From Legionellales bacterium UBA4759 (lineage in GTDB: Bacteria; Pseudomonadota; Gammaproteobacteria; Legionellales; Legionellaceae), in contig DHHZ01000113.1 in assembly GCA_002403515.1 (NCBI GenBank), positions 1 to 14,675 on the forward strand: a stretch of 14,675 nt of DNA, read 5' to 3'. Shown piece after piece: positions 13,985 through 14,675 of the stretch. The position numbers were made by a program, and so were the translations under genes. Below the pieces are notes generated by a model. It was not told the origin of the DNA and did not search any database. It saw only the letters and a list, made by a program, of their open reading frames with translations. Position 1 is the first letter of the stretch; every line of letters begins with the position of its first letter.

Positions 13985-14675
13985 GTTCAACATACTCTCA
14001 CACCAAGAATTCCACCTCCTCAAATAGTCTCCAATGCAGCTTTTTGTTGCATTTAGCGCATAACGCTGGGCTAACTTATTTTGATGGTTCTCGATGCTTT
14101 GTTTTGCAATTTGAGGGACTTTGTTCCATTGAATCCCTAAAAATGCAAATCCTTTTTTAATGCATCCAATAAAGGTTTTTTTGGGATGCATACTTAATTT
14201 CAATGACTTTAAGACTTGATGAGTTATTTTAATCACTTTCCTTAATTGGCTTCTCGTTTTAACCAATACTATCCAATCATCCATGTACCTTCTATAAAAA
14301 CCAAGTCCTTGTAATTGATTATCCATTGGGGCTAAATAAATAGCAGCCATTAATGGTGATAACGAACTTCCTCGGGGTATCCCTTGCTCAAAATGATGAT
14401 ATTGTCCTTGCTTTATTTCCAAACGTTTCATGTATTGTTCAAAGATAGCCATGAGTTTAGAGCAATCGGTATAAGCCCTTAATTGCTTCAATAAAATCTC
14501 ATGCTTAATCGAGGCATAATAGGAATCAATGTCACTTTTAAATACTTTAGGATAATTGTCTTTAACTTGATGTATGGCTTTAATACTGCCATGAATACCA
14601 CCATGGCCTTGCAAATGATGACAATGAGGAGATTGAATCTTCTCTTTTAATACATAACTCACCTTACGCACGGGC
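13883..14675 (-). CDS. Reverse transcriptase, 5' end beyond window
   Basis: About 263 codons are visible and the frame remains open at the right edge, so the GTG at 14671 is probably internal. Numbered from that GTG, the conserved motifs are SPHCHHLQGHGG (14-25), FKSDIDSYYASI with the first catalytic aspartate (44-55), GIPRGSSLSPLMAAIYL (97-113), the active-site YMDD (129-132), and KTFIGCIKKGFAFLG (165-179). The palm is therefore intact. The HLxGHGG and later YLRRWNSW motifs resemble a widespread proteobacterial class of stand-alone reverse transcriptases. No maturase or endonuclease domain follows. After the RRW segment a Cys/Asn-rich tail of about 35 residues runs over the start of peptide C. 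Group II intron and diversity-generating retroelement identities are not supported. Confidence 0.9.
   Translation of the reverse strand, partial: PVRKVSYVLKEKIQSPHCHHLQGHGGIHGSIKAIHQVKDNYPKVFKSDIDSYYASIKHEILLKQLRAYTDCSKLMAIFEQYMKRLEIKQGQYHHFEQGIPRGSSLSPLMAAIYLAPMDNQLQGLGFYRRYMDDWIVLVKTRSQLRKVIKITHQVLKSLKLSMHPKKTFIGCIKKGFAFLGIQWNKVPQIAKQSIENHQNKLAQRYALNATKSCIGDYLRRWNSWCESMLNCCMDETNHNNKLFPCNKHQGDSYEKSLNKSYST
13936..13984 (-). other. Conserved inverted repeat TGTTGCA / TGCAACA, copy C
   Basis: TGTTGCA (13936-13942) and TGCAACA (13978-13984) lie in the reverse transcriptase C-terminal codons. A further AATGCA/TGCATT stem follows at about 14033-14053. The arms are unchanged in all three copies although the loop varies, which favours an RNA or DNA structure, for example a template or priming element. 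Confidence 0.4.

Noticed and set aside
12230..14675. Classical diversity-generating retroelement
   Set aside because: There is no template/variable repeat pair with changes confined to adenines. Changes affect all bases, and there is no C-type lectin target or accessory protein.
13883..14675. Group II intron, including a GTGCG resembling an intron 5' end at 14671
   Set aside because: The GTGCG lies within the open reverse transcriptase frame. No maturase domain or domain V-like hairpin follows, and the sequence runs straight into the peptide gene.
13735..14675. Retron
   Set aside because: No msr/msd-like pair is visible on the 3' side, and the retron hallmark motifs were not found. The 5' side is outside the window, so this is not absolute.

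Overview
The window looks like a low-GC gammaproteobacterial chromosome. The rpsB-tsf-pyrH-frr core is of gammaproteobacterial type. The large AT-rich TPR/coiled-coil proteins would fit an amoeba- or host-associated lineage such as Legionellales, but that placement is a guess. Most of the window is AT-rich; 180 bases hand-counted in the right-hand reverse transcriptase gene were about 34% GC.

Positions 1-1495 (minus strand) hold an ornithine cyclodeaminase gene overlapping an arginase-family gene that runs off the left edge. Together they form an arginine to ornithine to proline pathway. Divergent from them is a spermidine-synthase-fold protein (1580-2434). A two-gene operon follows: a coiled-coil protein (2540-4063) overlapping a 1636-residue protein (4045-8955). 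The larger protein combines TPR-like helical repeats, a degenerate poly(A)-polymerase/CCA-adding head domain and a long coiled coil. A bidirectional terminator (8957-8989) separates this operon from the convergent translation operon frr, pyrH, tsf, rpsB, which is read right to left from a promoter near 12100.

The unusual part is 12227-14675, immediately upstream of the rpsB promoter. A reverse transcriptase gene with an intact YMDD active site, cut by the right edge, reads leftwards. Its 3' end overlaps a small gene for a Sec-secreted, cysteine-rich peptide. Downstream are two more cassettes of the same design. Each has a copy of the reverse transcriptase 3' end, a nearly invariant leader and signal-peptide segment, and an unrelated cysteine-rich mature part. 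Between cassettes lie three mutually unrelated GC-rich blocks (57-63% GC, C-rich on the plus strand) that look random. The reverse transcriptase-derived sequence does not stop sharply at these blocks. It fades into them through dense substitutions with very few indels and a bias towards G/C, in the direction a cDNA would be extended. I infer a candidate system in which a reverse transcriptase, or related error-prone synthesis, generates new sequence next to a fixed signal peptide and so diversifies secreted disulfide-rich peptides. The layout and composition are seen directly. The mechanism is inference.
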